Origin: a virus
Direction: 5' to 3' (one strand)
Virus record (IMG/VR): IMGVR_UViG_3300044974_000700
Location: 1 to 64,000 of that record
Length of the DNA stretch: 64,000 bases
Shown: positions 24,115 to 30,901 of the stretch, one piece after another
Layout: every line of letters begins with the position of its first letter
Position numbering within the stretch: the first letter of the stretch is position 1
The notes under the pieces: generated by a model
Told to the model about the DNA's origin: nothing
Databases searched by the model: none
Seen by the model: the letters and a program-made list of their open reading frames with translations, nothing else
Translations under genes and position numbers: made by a program

Positions 24115-24585
24115 ATGGAAACAGTAACAAATGATATGTATAACCCACATTCATTGGTAACTCTTAAGAAGATTATCAATACAGAAAGCGGAGATGTACA
24201 GTTTGAACTATATAAGGTTACAGAACTAGAATCAGTTCTAGATGAAATGACTCGTCGCAATAATCTTATTTCACAACGTATCGAAGCACAAGAAAAACAA
24301 ATTGGTCAGATTATAGATAACTTAACTGCACAGGGTTGGTATAACCCTAATTATGAGAAGTCAGAAGTTTTGTCAGACCTATGTGATATTCTTGGCCATG
24401 AACCAAAGCAAGAAATTCGTATTACTGCAACCGTGCAGGTTGAAGTTGTATATGACTGCCCACTTGATGAGGTTGAAGACTTTGACGCAAGATATTTCTT
24501 GCAAGATGTACTTACAGTTGATGCATATAATGGAGATGTCATTGTTGAGTCATTCGATGTTGAAGATGCGGACGTGAACTGGTAA
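24115..24585 (+). CDS. Hypothetical early protein with coiled coil
   Basis: 156 residues from ATG 24115. Residues 45-75 are a coiled coil (LDEMTRRNNLISQRIEAQEK). The C-terminal half is acidic and beta-rich (IRITATVQVEVVYDCPLDEV ... DVIVESFDVED). Start of a coupled operon. Not recognised. Confidence 0.65.
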   Translation: METVTNDMYNPHSLVTLKKIINTESGDVQFELYKVTELESVLDEMTRRNNLISQRIEAQEKQIGQIIDNLTAQGWYNPNYEKSEVLSDLCDILGHEPKQEIRITATVQVEVVYDCPLDEVEDFDARYFLQDVLTVDAYNGDVIVESFDVEDADVNW

Positions 24586-24797
24586 TGTATTATCAATTAC
24601 AGGCACCCACTAGCGCAGCCTGCAAGGCTGCCTATTGGGAGGCAGAGTTTTCAGGGCTTGACCCATATTGGCTTGAATCTAATGTATTTGAATTAGGAAC
24701 AGGAAGCATTGAAAAAGTTTCTGCCTTGATTTCCAAATATAATCTTGATATACTAGTTGAATCAGATTATCAACCAACTGGTTACACAAGGAGGTAG
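24585..24797 (+). CDS. Hypothetical protein
   Basis: 70 residues, TAATG overlap. YYQLQAPTSAACKAAYWEAE, then LISKYNLDILVESD. Not recognised. Confidence 0.6.
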   Translation: MYYQLQAPTSAACKAAYWEAEFSGLDPYWLESNVFELGTGSIEKVSALISKYNLDILVESDYQPTGYTRR

Positions 24798-24798
24798 T

Positions 24799-24963
24799 AT
24801 GGATTACAAAGACGGTTTTGAAGACGGAGTTAAGTTTACTCGTGAAGTCATCATTGCTAATATTCGTAAATGGGCTGAGGATTCTATTCTTGGAGAAGAA
24901 GGAGCAATTATGGATAGCATTGCAGATAAAATCGAATTTGGGACATTAGACAATGACCTCTGA
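24799..24963 (+). CDS. Small helical protein
   Basis: 54 residues from ATG 24799, AAGGAGG six bases upstream, the strongest Shine-Dalgarno in the operon. FEDGVKFTREVIIANIRKW and AIMDSIADKIEFG form two helices; this plan occurs in other actinophages. Confidence 0.65.
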   Translation: MDYKDGFEDGVKFTREVIIANIRKWAEDSILGEEGAIMDSIADKIEFGTLDNDL

Positions 24964-25174
24964 GGATCTTACAATAGAATGGATTAAATGTGATTCTTGC
25001 TCTGCCCGTGCAGCTTGGGTTGCACGTGGTACTAGTGGTGAGCTTACATTTTGTGGACACCATTTAAATAAGAATAAGCAGGCCCTTGACAGTTGGGCCT
25101 ATGAAATTATAGAATTGGGTAAAGAAGAACTACCTAAAAAACAAACTAGACGAAAGGCGGTACAAAATGGGTGA
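24953..25174 (+). CDS. DUF7455-like zinc-binding protein
   Basis: 73 residues. CDSCSARAAWVARGTSGELT followed by FCGHHLNKN gives the CxxC...CxHH pattern of the actinobacterial/actinophage DUF7455 family. Overlaps both neighbours. Likely a zinc-binding helper protein; function unknown. Confidence 0.75.
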   Translation: MTSEDLTIEWIKCDSCSARAAWVARGTSGELTFCGHHLNKNKQALDSWAYEIIELGKEELPKKQTRRKAVQNG

Positions 25175-25571
25175 CAGAGCAAACTTTGTATTTGTTCAAC
25201 CAAGCGGAGAAACCATTGTTTTATACGGACACTGGGCAGGACATGGCATGTTAGAAAAATTAGGTGAGGCTGTAGCAAAAGCACAGCCACGCTGGACGGA
25301 CCCTTCATATGCTACACGAATTGCTATCAGTCAAATGATTGGCGACGGATGGGGCATGGAAACTGGATGGGGCCTGCAGGTCAATGAGATATCTGATAAT
25401 GAGCACAAGATTCCTGTGATTAATTGGATAGACCAAACAATGTCTCTGCATGAAGAGGATTCATTCTATAACGAATCTAATAAGGTCCGTGGAATGAAGA
25501 ACGACGCTATATTTACCATGGACTTGAGAACGTTTGTAGAGAAATACACAGACGCCAAGATTTTGGTATAA
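25167..25571 (+). CDS. Conserved actinophage protein (MGDRANFVF family)
   Basis: 134 residues. The start MGDRANFVFVQPSGETIVLY and GHWAGHGMLEKL is a family I recognise from many actinophages. Middle TRIAISQMIGDGWGMETGWG, end FTMDLRTFVEKY. Function unknown. The stop codon lies inside the -10 box of the small RNA. Confidence 0.8.
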   Translation: MGDRANFVFVQPSGETIVLYGHWAGHGMLEKLGEAVAKAQPRWTDPSYATRIAISQMIGDGWGMETGWGLQVNEISDNEHKIPVINWIDQTMSLHEEDSFYNESNKVRGMKNDAIFTMDLRTFVEKYTDAKILV

Positions 25572-25572
25572 T
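25567..25572 (+). promoter_or_regulatory. Extended -10 promoter of the small RNA
   Basis: TGGTATAAT overlaps the stop codon of the preceding gene; predicted start near 25579. It lacks the TGTCRGTG element. Confidence 0.55.
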
Positions 25573-25578
25573 ATTAAT

Positions 25579-25703
25579 AATGAGGTGCCGCTACTAGCGA
25601 TTCCGCAAGTGGTTAACTAAAGCAGCGTTTACTTAAATTCCTTTCGTTTGGCTAGCAGCCTCATGTTAATAGGGCCCCTGGAATCCAGGGGCCCTTCCTT
25701 TTG
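25579..25703 (+). ncRNA. Candidate small RNA with anti-leader sequence and terminator
   Basis: No open frame of note here. Predicted RNA of about 120 bases: outer stem ATGAGG/CCTCAT (25580-25585, 25659-25664), inner hairpins CGCTACTAGCG and CCGCAAGTGG, then an open stretch TTCCTTTCGTT (25638-25648). That stretch is the exact complement of AACGAAAGGAA, the leader of at least nine early genes. A perfect terminator GGGCCCCTGGA/TCCAGGGGCCC with a T-rich tail ends it at about 25700. A trans-acting regulator of those leaders is inferred; 16S rRNA anti-Shine-Dalgarno mimicry explains seven of the eleven bases. Confidence 0.6.
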
Positions 25704-25746
25704 CCCGTAGTTTGTGAGGGTAGCAAAAGCTTGTTACGTTGTCAAG
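25702..25746 (+). repeat. Intergenic module, copy 5 (degenerate)
   Basis: GCCCGTAGTTTGTGAGGGTAG, then AAGCTTGTTACGTTGTCAAG; precedes the promoter at 25820. Confidence 0.6.
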
Positions 25747-25819
25747 CCAAAATCCCCTAAAATTGTGAGGTTTTGATCACAAACCTTACACTACATGTGA
25801 GGTTTATCATATAGACATT

Positions 25820-25841
25820 TGTCAGTGGGTGGATGTATAAT
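25820..25841 (+). promoter_or_regulatory. RecA-NDp/PafBC-like promoter
   Basis: TGTCAGTG, 8 bases, TATAAT; leader AACGAAAGGAAATAAT then ATG 25867. Heads the last early operon. Confidence 0.75.
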
Positions 25842-25866
25842 AATGCCAATAACGAAAGGAAATAAT

Positions 25867-26616
25867 ATGCCAAACTGGGTATATAACGGATTAACTATAG
25901 AGGGAAATCCACAATTAGTCAATACATTGGTAGCACAATTAAATAAGCCATTTGTTCAAGTTCATGATTCATGGAACATGGAAAATGGTCAAATGGAAAA
26001 AAAGCAAACTACATATCCTAATCCTGTATTTGCATTTCATAATATCTATAATCATTTACAAGCAAGTATTACTGAATATGAATATCTTCAGCAACCCGAC
26101 CATAAATTACCAATTGCAGAACAAATGAAATTTGCAACAAATGATTGGTATTCATTTAATGTTCGTGAATGGGGAACAAAATGGGATGTTGCTGTATCTT
26201 CAGATAATGAATATCCTGATACATATATTGAAGGACCTACTCCTAATGGAGAGAATCTAGTTGTATATTATAATTTTAATACTGCTTGGTCTCCACCGTT
26301 CCCTGCCCTTGCAAAATTATCTGCACAATATCCAGCATTACTACTTACACTTAGTTATGAAGAAGAAACAGGTTGGGGTGGTGAATGTGAATTCCTACGT
26401 GGTGAAATGATATCTAATTCAGAATATGAAAGCATGTGTCGTGATTGTGAAGCAACAGATACATTAGATTATTGTGAGAATGACTGTGGCCAAATCTGTT
26501 CTAAATGTAATTGGCTTGGGGAGGCAGACCTAGAATGTGTCAAAGAATGTCAGACCCATAAGATATACTTGGATTCCGAGCATGTCCCTGATTATAGAAT
26601 GGAGCAAATCAAATGA
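25867..26616 (+). CDS. YubB/DUF1281-like ferredoxin-fold protein
   Basis: 249 residues from ATG 25867. The start MPNWVYNGLTIEGNP and later WGTKWDVAVSSDNE, FNTAWSPPFPALAKLSAQYP and LSYEEETGWGGECEF are the signature of the MPNWxxN family with a ferredoxin-like domain, common on phages and plasmids. The C-terminal 60 residues add a Cys-rich tail (CRDCEATDTLDYCENDC, CSKCNW), probably zinc-binding. Role unknown. Confidence 0.8.
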   Translation: MPNWVYNGLTIEGNPQLVNTLVAQLNKPFVQVHDSWNMENGQMEKKQTTYPNPVFAFHNIYNHLQASITEYEYLQQPDHKLPIAEQMKFATNDWYSFNVREWGTKWDVAVSSDNEYPDTYIEGPTPNGENLVVYYNFNTAWSPPFPALAKLSAQYPALLLTLSYEEETGWGGECEFLRGEMISNSEYESMCRDCEATDTLDYCENDCGQICSKCNWLGEADLECVKECQTHKIYLDSEHVPDYRMEQIK

Positions 26617-26837
26617 GTTTCCTAGAAGAAGCCAACATTAACCAAATGGTTATTGATTATGAGATACAAGTAATATCAGAACATCTATTTGATGAATGGA
26701 TGAATTCTAATTTAGATGAAGGTTCATTTTATGCAGATTATCAATTTGCAGTAATGTGTGATTCTAAAGAGATTAAACAAGCATTTAATCAATTCTATAA
26801 TTTAAAGGAGGATGATGAACATTATGTTGGGTTATAA
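26613..26837 (+). CDS. Hypothetical acidic protein
   Basis: 74 residues, ATGA overlap with the gene before. Helical and acidic (FLEEANINQMVIDYEIQVIS, FNQFYNLKEDDEHY). Not recognised. Confidence 0.6.
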   Translation: MSFLEEANINQMVIDYEIQVISEHLFDEWMNSNLDEGSFYADYQFAVMCDSKEIKQAFNQFYNLKEDDEHYVGL

Positions 26838-26973
26838 ATTAAAAGATGTAGAAGAAATGGTTGAAGGTTTATTGAATGTACATGAATCTTTACCTGATTC
26901 TAGGAATAAAGAAGAAGTTTGGTTAGCCGCCGACTTTTTAATTGGATTAATGGAAGAGGGGCATGTTCAATAA
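26815..26973 (+). CDS. Hypothetical small acidic protein
   Basis: 52 residues. AAGGAGG lies just upstream; starts at 26812, 26815 or 26824 are all in frame, and 26815 is a compromise. YKLKDVEEMVEGLLNVHESL, then VWLAADFLIGLMEEG. TAATG joins it to the next gene. Confidence 0.55.
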   Translation: MNIMLGYKLKDVEEMVEGLLNVHESLPDSRNKEEVWLAADFLIGLMEEGHVQ

Positions 26974-27194
26974 TGGAATCAGAATACATTCGTAGAACTG
27001 GTCAACTGAAAGAATATATAAAGCTCCATATAATTAGTTTGGAACAAGACTTAGAGGGAATTGCTGAACAAATGGAAATGCTTGACCCTGAATCTAAGGA
27101 ATGTAAAGAACTAGATTTTGAATATAATCATTGGAGTGGGCAATTGCTTTCTGCCCGCCACATTTTGTCAGTGGCAGAGGATATACTAGGATGA
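26973..27194 (+). CDS. Coiled-coil protein
   Basis: 73 residues, one long helix pair: GQLKEYIKLHIISLEQDLEG and MEMLDPESKECKELDFEY. Its last 10 codons contain the promoter at 27166. Similar in plan to the following 91-residue protein (WSGQLLSARHIL versus WEGQLDALSHVY), suggesting duplication. Confidence 0.6.
   Translation: MESEYIRRTGQLKEYIKLHIISLEQDLEGIAEQMEMLDPESKECKELDFEYNHWSGQLLSARHILSVAEDILG
27166..27187 (+). promoter_or_regulatory. RecA-NDp/PafBC-like promoter inside a gene
   Basis: TGTCAGTG, 8 bases, TATACT, ending four bases before the ATG at 27191. It would give a near-leaderless transcript of the last early genes. Confidence 0.6.
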
Positions 27195-27466
27195 TGTACA
27201 CAACTGAACTACCAGACAATCTACAGAAACTTGTCGACATGAACATCCCTGGAACCGATATCTTGCACGGTGAACTTAAGTGGCTAATGAAAGAGGCCGA
27301 AGAGCAACTGGAGTTGGCACAGGAGGCAGAGAACAAGACTGGCGAAGCCATGGATTCCATGGACCGCAAATATTGGGAGGGACAGTTAGACGCTCTCTCA
27401 CATGTATATGCATTAACATACCAATTAGCATTTGCAATAGACGAAAGGACAAAAGCACGTGGCTGA
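27191..27466 (+). CDS. Coiled-coil protein
   Basis: 91 residues. ELKWLMKEAEEQLELAQEAE and KYWEGQLDALSHVYALTYQL are helical. Resembles the preceding protein. ATGA overlap. Function unknown. Confidence 0.6.
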   Translation: MMYTTELPDNLQKLVDMNIPGTDILHGELKWLMKEAEEQLELAQEAENKTGEAMDSMDRKYWEGQLDALSHVYALTYQLAFAIDERTKARG

Positions 27467-27809
27467 ATTAGATCTAAATAAACTATATAACGATATGGTT
27501 GATATCAATGACAGGATTACCAAACTTCCTGTATTCCCGTCCCTTGGCTGGGTATGGACCTTTGACATCTTAAAAGATATCTTTGATAACAATCATGAAG
27601 ACGGTATGGCTGAAGGTGACATCATTGATGAGGTCGTTCCTACTGCAGTTACCTTACAACAAATCTTTAATAAGTTCTACGAAGACATCGACAAGTTGGA
27701 CCTTAACATGGACCAAGGTGGCGAAATGTTGGAGGAGACAATCAGAGACTGGATGAGAGACAACGACTTCCTCGTTGCTCTAGACGAAGACGGGTGGTTA
27801 GATGACTAG
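27459..27809 (+). CDS. Hypothetical acidic protein
   Basis: 116 residues, GTG start, ACGAAAGGACAAAAGCAC before it. Acidic with aromatic residues: DMVDINDRITKLPVFPSLGW, LEETIRDWMRDNDFLVALDE. Overlaps both neighbours. Not recognised. Confidence 0.6.
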   Translation: MAELDLNKLYNDMVDINDRITKLPVFPSLGWVWTFDILKDIFDNNHEDGMAEGDIIDEVVPTAVTLQQIFNKFYEDIDKLDLNMDQGGEMLEETIRDWMRDNDFLVALDEDGWLDD

Positions 27810-27975
27810 AAAAGACTATAAGGTATTTGGGGACAAGTTGTCCAAGTACTATGTAACAATCAATGCCGAGTCCCCTGACATTGCGTGGGAGGCGGCGGCA
27901 GGCATGGATACACATCAATGGGAACAGGTCCCAACTGATTATATAATCGAACCATATGCAGTAGAAGAAATATAA
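27802..27975 (+). CDS. Small hypothetical protein
   Basis: 57 residues. DYKVFGDKLSKYYVTINAES, then IAWEAAAGMDTHQWEQVP: a beta-alpha-beta plan seen in other short phage proteins. Last gene of the coupled run. Confidence 0.55.
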   Translation: MTRKDYKVFGDKLSKYYVTINAESPDIAWEAAAGMDTHQWEQVPTDYIIEPYAVEEI

Positions 27976-28001
27976 TAGATCTATGAGCTTTGTCTTGAAA
28001 T

Positions 28002-28014
28002 CGGACATTTCGGA
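28002..28014 (+). repeat. CGGACATTTCGGA, copy 2
   Basis: Identical to 16816-16828. The two copies sit near the left and right borders of the early region. Confidence 0.6.
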
Positions 28015-28122
28015 CAAAAGCTATGGGCAAAGGGCCCAAAAAATGCTTTACGCAGGTATTTACAAATTCGTGGAAATCTGCTAAAATATACATTAATAAC
28101 TGATCATGAAAGGATCAAACAA

Positions 28123-28272
28123 ATGACTACACCAACAACTACACGTGAATATCTAAAGGCCCAGGGAATTACCGTGGGCAAGCGTGGTCGCTTCTCAGCT
28201 GCAGCAAAGAATGCAATCTCAGAGGCTTCTAAGAAGGGCGTTGTCTTCTCAGACAAGAAGAACGTCAAGTAA
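28123..28272 (+). CDS. Lsr2 DNA-binding domain, stand-alone
   Basis: 49 residues. REYLKAQGITVGKRGRFSAA matches the C-terminal domain of Lsr2, where 'IREWAxxxGxxVxxRGRIPxxVxxAY' holds the RGR loop that enters the minor groove of AT-rich DNA. The N-terminal oligomerisation domain is absent. Lsr2 silences AT-rich foreign DNA in Actinobacteria, so a lone domain could compete for sites and relieve silencing. AAAGGATCAAACAA precedes ATG 28123. Confidence 0.75.
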   Translation: MTTPTTTREYLKAQGITVGKRGRFSAAAKNAISEASKKGVVFSDKKNVK

Positions 28273-28282
28273 CAATAGATGT

Positions 28283-28339
28283 GGTCCCCTGCAGCCTCTG
28301 GTGGGAAAACTGGGAGGGTTGCGGGGGATTCACCTTTTT
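28283..28339 (+). terminator. Long imperfect hairpin with T-tract
   Basis: GTCCCCTGCAGCCTC pairs with GGGTTGCGGGGGA over a short loop, then CACCTTTTTG. Confidence 0.6.
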
Positions 28340-28370
28340 GATATAATGCTAACAAAGAAAGGCGGACACA

Positions 28371-28700
28371 ATGGCAAAATCATCAGAAGAAAAACTAGCA
28401 GAGAAAATCACAGACGAACTGTCTAATCATTATTTTAATGTATCAGTTCTAGCAAATGTCCTAACTACTTATTATCCTATTTATACACAAGATAGGTTAA
28501 TGGAATTAGTTAAATATATCATCAAGTATAACTCTATTCGGATGAAATCCGAATGGGAAGCCAATGAAGTCACCAGCGACGGATTATTGTTGGCGGATGC
28601 TCTAAATGATTTAATAGAAACCCTAAGACCTGAACCTCCACTAGTAATAAATCAAAGAATAAGAGATTCCAAATATCTAATGGATTTGGATAGCTTCTAA
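28371..28700 (+). CDS. Hypothetical helical protein
   Basis: 109 residues behind AAAGGCGGACACA; a TATAAT box lies at 28342. KSSEEKLAEKITDELSNHY, VLANVLTTYYPIYTQDRLME, LLLADALNDLIETL. Last gene of the early block. Not recognised. Confidence 0.65.
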   Translation: MAKSSEEKLAEKITDELSNHYFNVSVLANVLTTYYPIYTQDRLMELVKYIIKYNSIRMKSEWEANEVTSDGLLLADALNDLIETLRPEPPLVINQRIRDSKYLMDLDSF

Positions 28701-28725
28701 TTAAATAAATATATCTAGCCCAATT

Positions 28726-28762
28726 AGCACATATAACTTTAAATAGTTATATGTGCTTTTTG
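28726..28762 (+). terminator. Rho-independent terminator
   Basis: AGCACATATAACT/AGTTATATGTGCT, six-base loop, then TTTTTGTTG. Ends the early transcription unit. Confidence 0.85.
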
Positions 28763-29180
28763 TTGTGCAAAATTATGGGCCAAATATTCTTTTTACGACA
28801 ATTGATCAAAATCGTGGAAATTTCATATCATATCGATCAAAATCTGTCAATAATATAACAGAATGTTATATAAATGTGACAAAATTGATCAAAATCATGT
28901 GGGCCAATTTGATCATTTACGAACAATTTTCAAAAATCGTGGAAATTTTATATGAAATCTATTGACAAATATTGATCAATATGCCACATTTGACATTACG
29001 GCGTATGAAATGATATGCTCAATTACTCATATATCTTTTTGTTATAAATATGATAGTAATTGCTAGATAATTAATAGCATAATTCTCCACTTTGCTCCAC
29101 AATTCTCCATTTTAAAATAGCCAGAATGGCCTATAACAGGAGATAAATTGGAGGGGGATGATAGGAGGTCTACTTTGGAT
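28763..29180. other. AT-rich non-coding region with TTGATCA and CGTGGAAATT repeats
   Basis: About 420 bases with no credible gene. Contains TGATCA words at 28803, 28886, 28911 and 28975, CGATCA at 28833, and two copies of AAATCGTGGAAATTT (28811, 28931), each after a TTTACGA word. A third relative of that block precedes the Lsr2 gene (28070). The right end has CTCCACTTTGCTCC and CTCCACAATTCTCC. Lies between two facing gene blocks; candidate operator or origin-type site. Confidence 0.5.
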
Positions 29181-29459
29181 TTATTTGCCTAGAATCTGCT
29201 TTATAAGCTCTATTGGCGTAGTTGGATCTTCATCTGGTAGTGAACCATATTTATGTAATAATTTAAGTAATATGCCAGCTATGAATACATCATCTGAATA
29301 TGCCATCCATGGGAATAATATATCAAATAAGTCTATAGGTACTAATATGTATCCTACACACGCCACCGCCACAATTTTGACCCATATTGGAGATCTATTA
29401 AATTGATCTTTATAGGGTCTAATTATTTGGCGAAATGGGGTTCTATTTTTGCGTTTCAC
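29181..29459 (-). CDS. DUF1232 (YkvA-like) membrane protein
   Basis: 92 residues, GTG start. VGYILVPIDLFDILFPWMAY followed by SDDVFIAGILLKLL is the DUF1232 signature (YxxxPxDLxPDxxPxxGxxDDxxV). One or two membrane segments. Function of the family is not known. Confidence 0.85.
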   Translation of the reverse strand: MKRKNRTPFRQIIRPYKDQFNRSPIWVKIVAVACVGYILVPIDLFDILFPWMAYSDDVFIAGILLKLLHKYGSLPDEDPTTPIELIKQILGK

Positions 29460-29621
29460 TTAATCCCATAAATTATATGCATATTCAGGACTATTTAAAC
29501 TAATCATTCTAGACTTGTTACATGGACATGGTGGAGCTTTATGTATCTTATCTTCTGGTAATTCAGTCTCTATTGTTAATAATGTCTTACATTCCTTACA
29601 TTTAAACATATATTTAGTCAT
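29460..29621 (-). CDS. Small zinc-ribbon protein
   Basis: 53 residues. MFKCKECKTLLTI and PPCPCNKSR form the metal site. Ends one base before the start of DUF1232 and overlaps the oxygenase-like gene upstream by eight bases. Confidence 0.65.
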   Translation of the reverse strand: MTKYMFKCKECKTLLTIETELPEDKIHKAPPCPCNKSRMISLNSPEYAYNLWD

Positions 29622-30213
29622 TGTTATGTCCTTTGTTAAATAATCTATCTCTAAATTGGTTGACTGATTTAAAGATTTTATCCTCTACTACATAATCTAA
29701 ATGCGAGTAATCAGATGGCTTTTTCTTATTATTCATTCTAAAAAATATCATTTTTACATATTCCCCGTCTTTAAAATTTTTAATTGGTCTCCAATGTATA
29801 TTTTCATTGGCATTAAATACTATGGCTGAGTTATCCTCTAGTGGGTATACTTCTGTTCCCACCCCTAAATCCCAAGAAGTATTTGCTTCCCATTGATAAT
29901 CAAAAACTAGATCCTTATCGTCATGATCAAAGTGTGCTGGTAAATTTGGTTGACCAAATTTATTGTTATATTCTACATATGTAGCATTAGCAAAATCTAA
30001 ATTTTTATTAAATAAATTTACTGAAAGCATGGATATTTTATTTTCTATACTTGGTGGCAAGTTATTTAATTCTATTTTTAATCGACCAAGATTTGGGTCT
30101 TCCCCTGCTTGATCTGAATCTATAATACATTGACGAATAATTTCAATATCTTCTAAATTAAATAGATTTTGAATTTTTTCAATCTGTGTCATCTTTTTTA
30201 TTAAGCCATCCAC
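29614..30213 (-). CDS. 2OG-oxygenase-like protein
   Basis: 199 residues (or 192 from an inner ATG at 30192). HFDHDDKDLVFDYQWEANTS carries a likely HxD iron motif, followed by a cupin-type turn (PLEDNSAIVFNANENIHWRP) with a distal His and YVKMIFFRMN. Less like the other copies, so the assignment to the fold is likely but less certain. The gene overlaps the AdoMet decarboxylase gene by 35 bases. Confidence 0.65.
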   Translation of the reverse strand: MDGLIKKMTQIEKIQNLFNLEDIEIIRQCIIDSDQAGEDPNLGRLKIELNNLPPSIENKISMLSVNLFNKNLDFANATYVEYNNKFGQPNLPAHFDHDDKDLVFDYQWEANTSWDLGVGTEVYPLEDNSAIVFNANENIHWRPIKNFKDGEYVKMIFFRMNNKKKPSDYSHLDYVVEDKIFKSVNQFRDRLFNKGHNND

Positions 30214-30658
30214 CTATATTGGGATCTTTTAAACCTGGTTCTATTCCATTAGGGTATTTACTATAGAATACTCCATCAGCTTCCCGCCCCGCTTGTTCTA
30301 CAACAAATCCATTTTCACGATCAAACATAACATAATCTAGTTCTTGTACATCAAAGTATTGCTTGAATATTCTTAGTGCCTTATGAAGGTCAAGTGTTCC
30401 GCATGTATAAAGATCAAATTGAACCAGTCCTGGGTCTATTTCATCCCAGATATGAAATGCAATATGGCTTGTTTCAATCATAACGACTGCGGTTAAGCCT
30501 TTATTGCCATCTGCATCTACGTAAGAAGCAAATGGGCCCTTAATTATTTTCATATCAATCTGATTGACTAGGAATTTAAGAAATTCAATACCCTGTTCTT
30601 CGGTATTCATTGGGTTCTTTACTTTAGCGTTAACGAGTAAATGCTTATGGTATATCAT
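30179..30658 (-). CDS. speD: S-adenosylmethionine decarboxylase-like protein
   Basis: 159 residues from ATG 30658, chosen because AAGGAAC lies upstream. The core TSHIAFHIWDEIDPGLVQFD followed by LYTCG matches bacterial SpeD (ESHIxIHTWPExxYxxxDxxTCG). The Ser that becomes the pyruvoyl group, the His five residues on, and the Cys in TCG are kept; the Glu before the Ser is Thr. SpeD makes decarboxylated AdoMet for spermidine. No spermidine synthase is seen in the window, so another use is possible. Confidence 0.8.
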   Translation of the reverse strand: MIYHKHLLVNAKVKNPMNTEEQGIEFLKFLVNQIDMKIIKGPFASYVDADGNKGLTAVVMIETSHIAFHIWDEIDPGLVQFDLYTCGTLDLHKALRIFKQYFDVQELDYVMFDRENGFVVEQAGREADGVFYSKYPNGIEPGLKDPNIGGWLNKKDDTD

Positions 30659-30824
30659 TAAGATGTTCCTTACATACAAATATTATTCGATACCCGTCCG
30701 AATTGATCCCAACGGATGCCTTCTTGCAAAAATTGCAGACAGATGCTATTCTAACATTTCTGTTTCTCAAATGCTGCACATATGCAGCTTGGAATGGATC
30801 TTTTGGAATCGGATATCCGCTCAT
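30645..30824 (-). CDS. DUF7455-like zinc-binding protein
   Basis: 59 residues. VCNFCKKASVG and FVCKEHLND give CxxC...CxxH. Preceded by a coupled start (ATGA with the membrane peptide). Overlaps the SpeD start by 14 bases. One of several CxxC/CxxH small proteins here. Confidence 0.65.
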   Translation of the reverse strand: MSGYPIPKDPFQAAYVQHLRNRNVRIASVCNFCKKASVGINSDGYRIIFVCKEHLNDIP

Positions 30825-30898
30825 GTTCTACCCTGTAACCATGCCATATAATTTAAAATGGCGAATATCGCCAGCATGAGAAAAATTGCATATTTCAT
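30821..30898 (-). CDS. Membrane peptide
   Basis: 25 residues, MKYAIFLMLAIFAILNYMAW then a polar end; one membrane span. Start lies four bases after the nuclease stop. Short, but the ATGA junctions on both sides support it. Confidence 0.5.
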   Translation of the reverse strand: MKYAIFLMLAIFAILNYMAWLQGRT

Positions 30899-30901
30899 GT
30901 T

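Noticed and set aside
25579-25665. tRNA or tRNA-like gene in the small RNA region
   Set aside because: An acceptor-like stem forms, but there is no proper T arm or five-pair anticodon stem, and a terminator follows directly.
29158-29406. Plus-strand frame after the AT-rich gap, with GGAGG before it
   Set aside because: It is the antisense of the DUF1232 gene, which has clear family motifs.
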